A stretch of DNA of 5,988 bases from Quisquiliibacterium sp. (GTDB lineage: Bacteria; Pseudomonadota; Gammaproteobacteria; Burkholderiales; Burkholderiaceae_E), in the NCBI GenBank assembly GCA_023257915.1, contig JALRBB010000179.1:1-5988 (forward strand), in the 5' to 3' direction. The notes beneath the pieces were generated by a model that saw only the letters and a program-made list of their open reading frames with translations, was not told the DNA's origin and searched no databases. The stretch's first letter is position 1; each line of letters starts with the position of its first letter. The position numbers and the translations under genes were made by a program. Positions 5,567 through 5,988 of the stretch are shown one piece after another.

Positions 5567-5988
5567 ATGCAACTGAGCACGCTGATCTACGAAACCGATG
5601 GCCCGGTCGCCAAGCTGACGCTCAACCGGCCTGAGCGCACCAACGCGATGAACAAGACGATGCTCGAGGAAATTGAGCAGGTCTGCGATGCGGTCGATGC
5701 GGACTCGCAAATCCGCGCGCTGGTTGTGACCGGCACTGGCAGTGCGTTCTCGTCGGGCTTCGACCTGAAGGAACAGATGCAGGCGCGCCCGAGCGGCAAG
5801 GCGATCTGGCGCGAAATTCTCGATCGCGACTTCCACGCGACGATGCGCTTCTGGTCGCTGTCCAAACCGACGATCGCCGCGGTGCATGGTCCGTGTCTGG
5901 CCGGCGCGTTTGAGCTGGCCCTGGCCTGCGACATCACGATTGCCGACGAGACTGCGTTCTTCGGCGAGCCGGAGCTGAAATTCGGTGC
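5567..5988 (+). CDS. Enoyl-CoA hydratase (crotonase fold), C-terminus cut by window edge
   Basis: The first 140 residues of a crotonase-superfamily enzyme of about 260 residues. Seen are LTLNRPERTNAMN (residues 17-29), the CoA/oxyanion stretch VTGTGSAFSSGFDLKEQ (54-70) and the second oxyanion loop HGPCLAGAFELALACD (107-122). The two catalytic glutamates of enoyl-CoA hydratase are both in place: E116 in AFELA and E136 in GEPELKFG, matching E144 and E164 of the rat mitochondrial enzyme. Hydration of a 2-enoyl-CoA is therefore plausible, in contrast to the PaaG-like paralogue at the left edge. The exact substrate cannot be told. The ATG at 5567 follows the GGT-family stop by 46 nt with only a weak purine stretch (AAGA) before it. 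Codon use and spacing fit one operon with the MBL and GGT-family genes, implying a CoA-dependent step after hydrolysis (inference). Confidence 0.88.
   Translation, partial: MQLSTLIYETDGPVAKLTLNRPERTNAMNKTMLEEIEQVCDAVDADSQIRALVVTGTGSAFSSGFDLKEQMQARPSGKAIWREILDRDFHATMRFWSLSKPTIAAVHGPCLAGAFELALACDITIADETAFFGEPELKFG

Noticed and set aside
5552..5887. Minus-strand ORF opposite the right-edge crotonase gene
   Set aside because: The plus frame has a clear crotonase sequence with both catalytic glutamates; the minus frame is a shadow.

Overview
The window is GC-rich (well above 60% by eye) and gene-dense, with the strong third-position G/C bias that produces long mirror ORFs on the opposite strand. 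It looks like a chromosomal segment of a Pseudomonadota bacterium. A beta- or gammaproteobacterium is my best guess, because a CnoX-type thioredoxin-TPR protein and an SRAP protein with an HPVMNRFH-type motif are both common there. This taxonomic call is inference. No mobile element, RNA gene or CRISPR array was seen.

There are seven genes in two divergent blocks. The minus-strand block, read from about 2902 down to 1, is: an SRAP (YedK/HMCES-type) DNA-protein crosslinking repair protein; 12 nt later a carboxymuconolactone decarboxylase-family (AhpD-like) protein; after a 111-nt gap a CnoX-like thioredoxin-TPR co-chaperone; then a PaaG-like crotonase-fold enzyme whose C-terminus runs off the left edge. 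The plus-strand block, from about 3022 to the right edge, is: a metallo-beta-lactamase-fold hydrolase; 30 nt later a gamma-glutamyltransferase-family Ntn-hydrolase; 46 nt later an enoyl-CoA hydratase cut by the right edge. The divergent gap (2903-3021) contains a 12-bp perfect palindrome that could be an operator.

The plus-strand block looks like a small catabolic operon: two hydrolases of the kinds that open esters/lactones and amides, followed by a CoA-dependent hydratase. The central enzyme keeps the catalytic threonine and oxyanion glycines of gamma-glutamyltransferase. It appears to have lost most residues that hold the gamma-glutamyl group, and it has no signal peptide, so it is probably a cytoplasmic amidase or acylase of unknown substrate. 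This is the most interesting item in the window. The minus-strand block mixes stress/repair functions (SRAP, CnoX, AhpD-like) with a crotonase whose active site is of the isomerase type.
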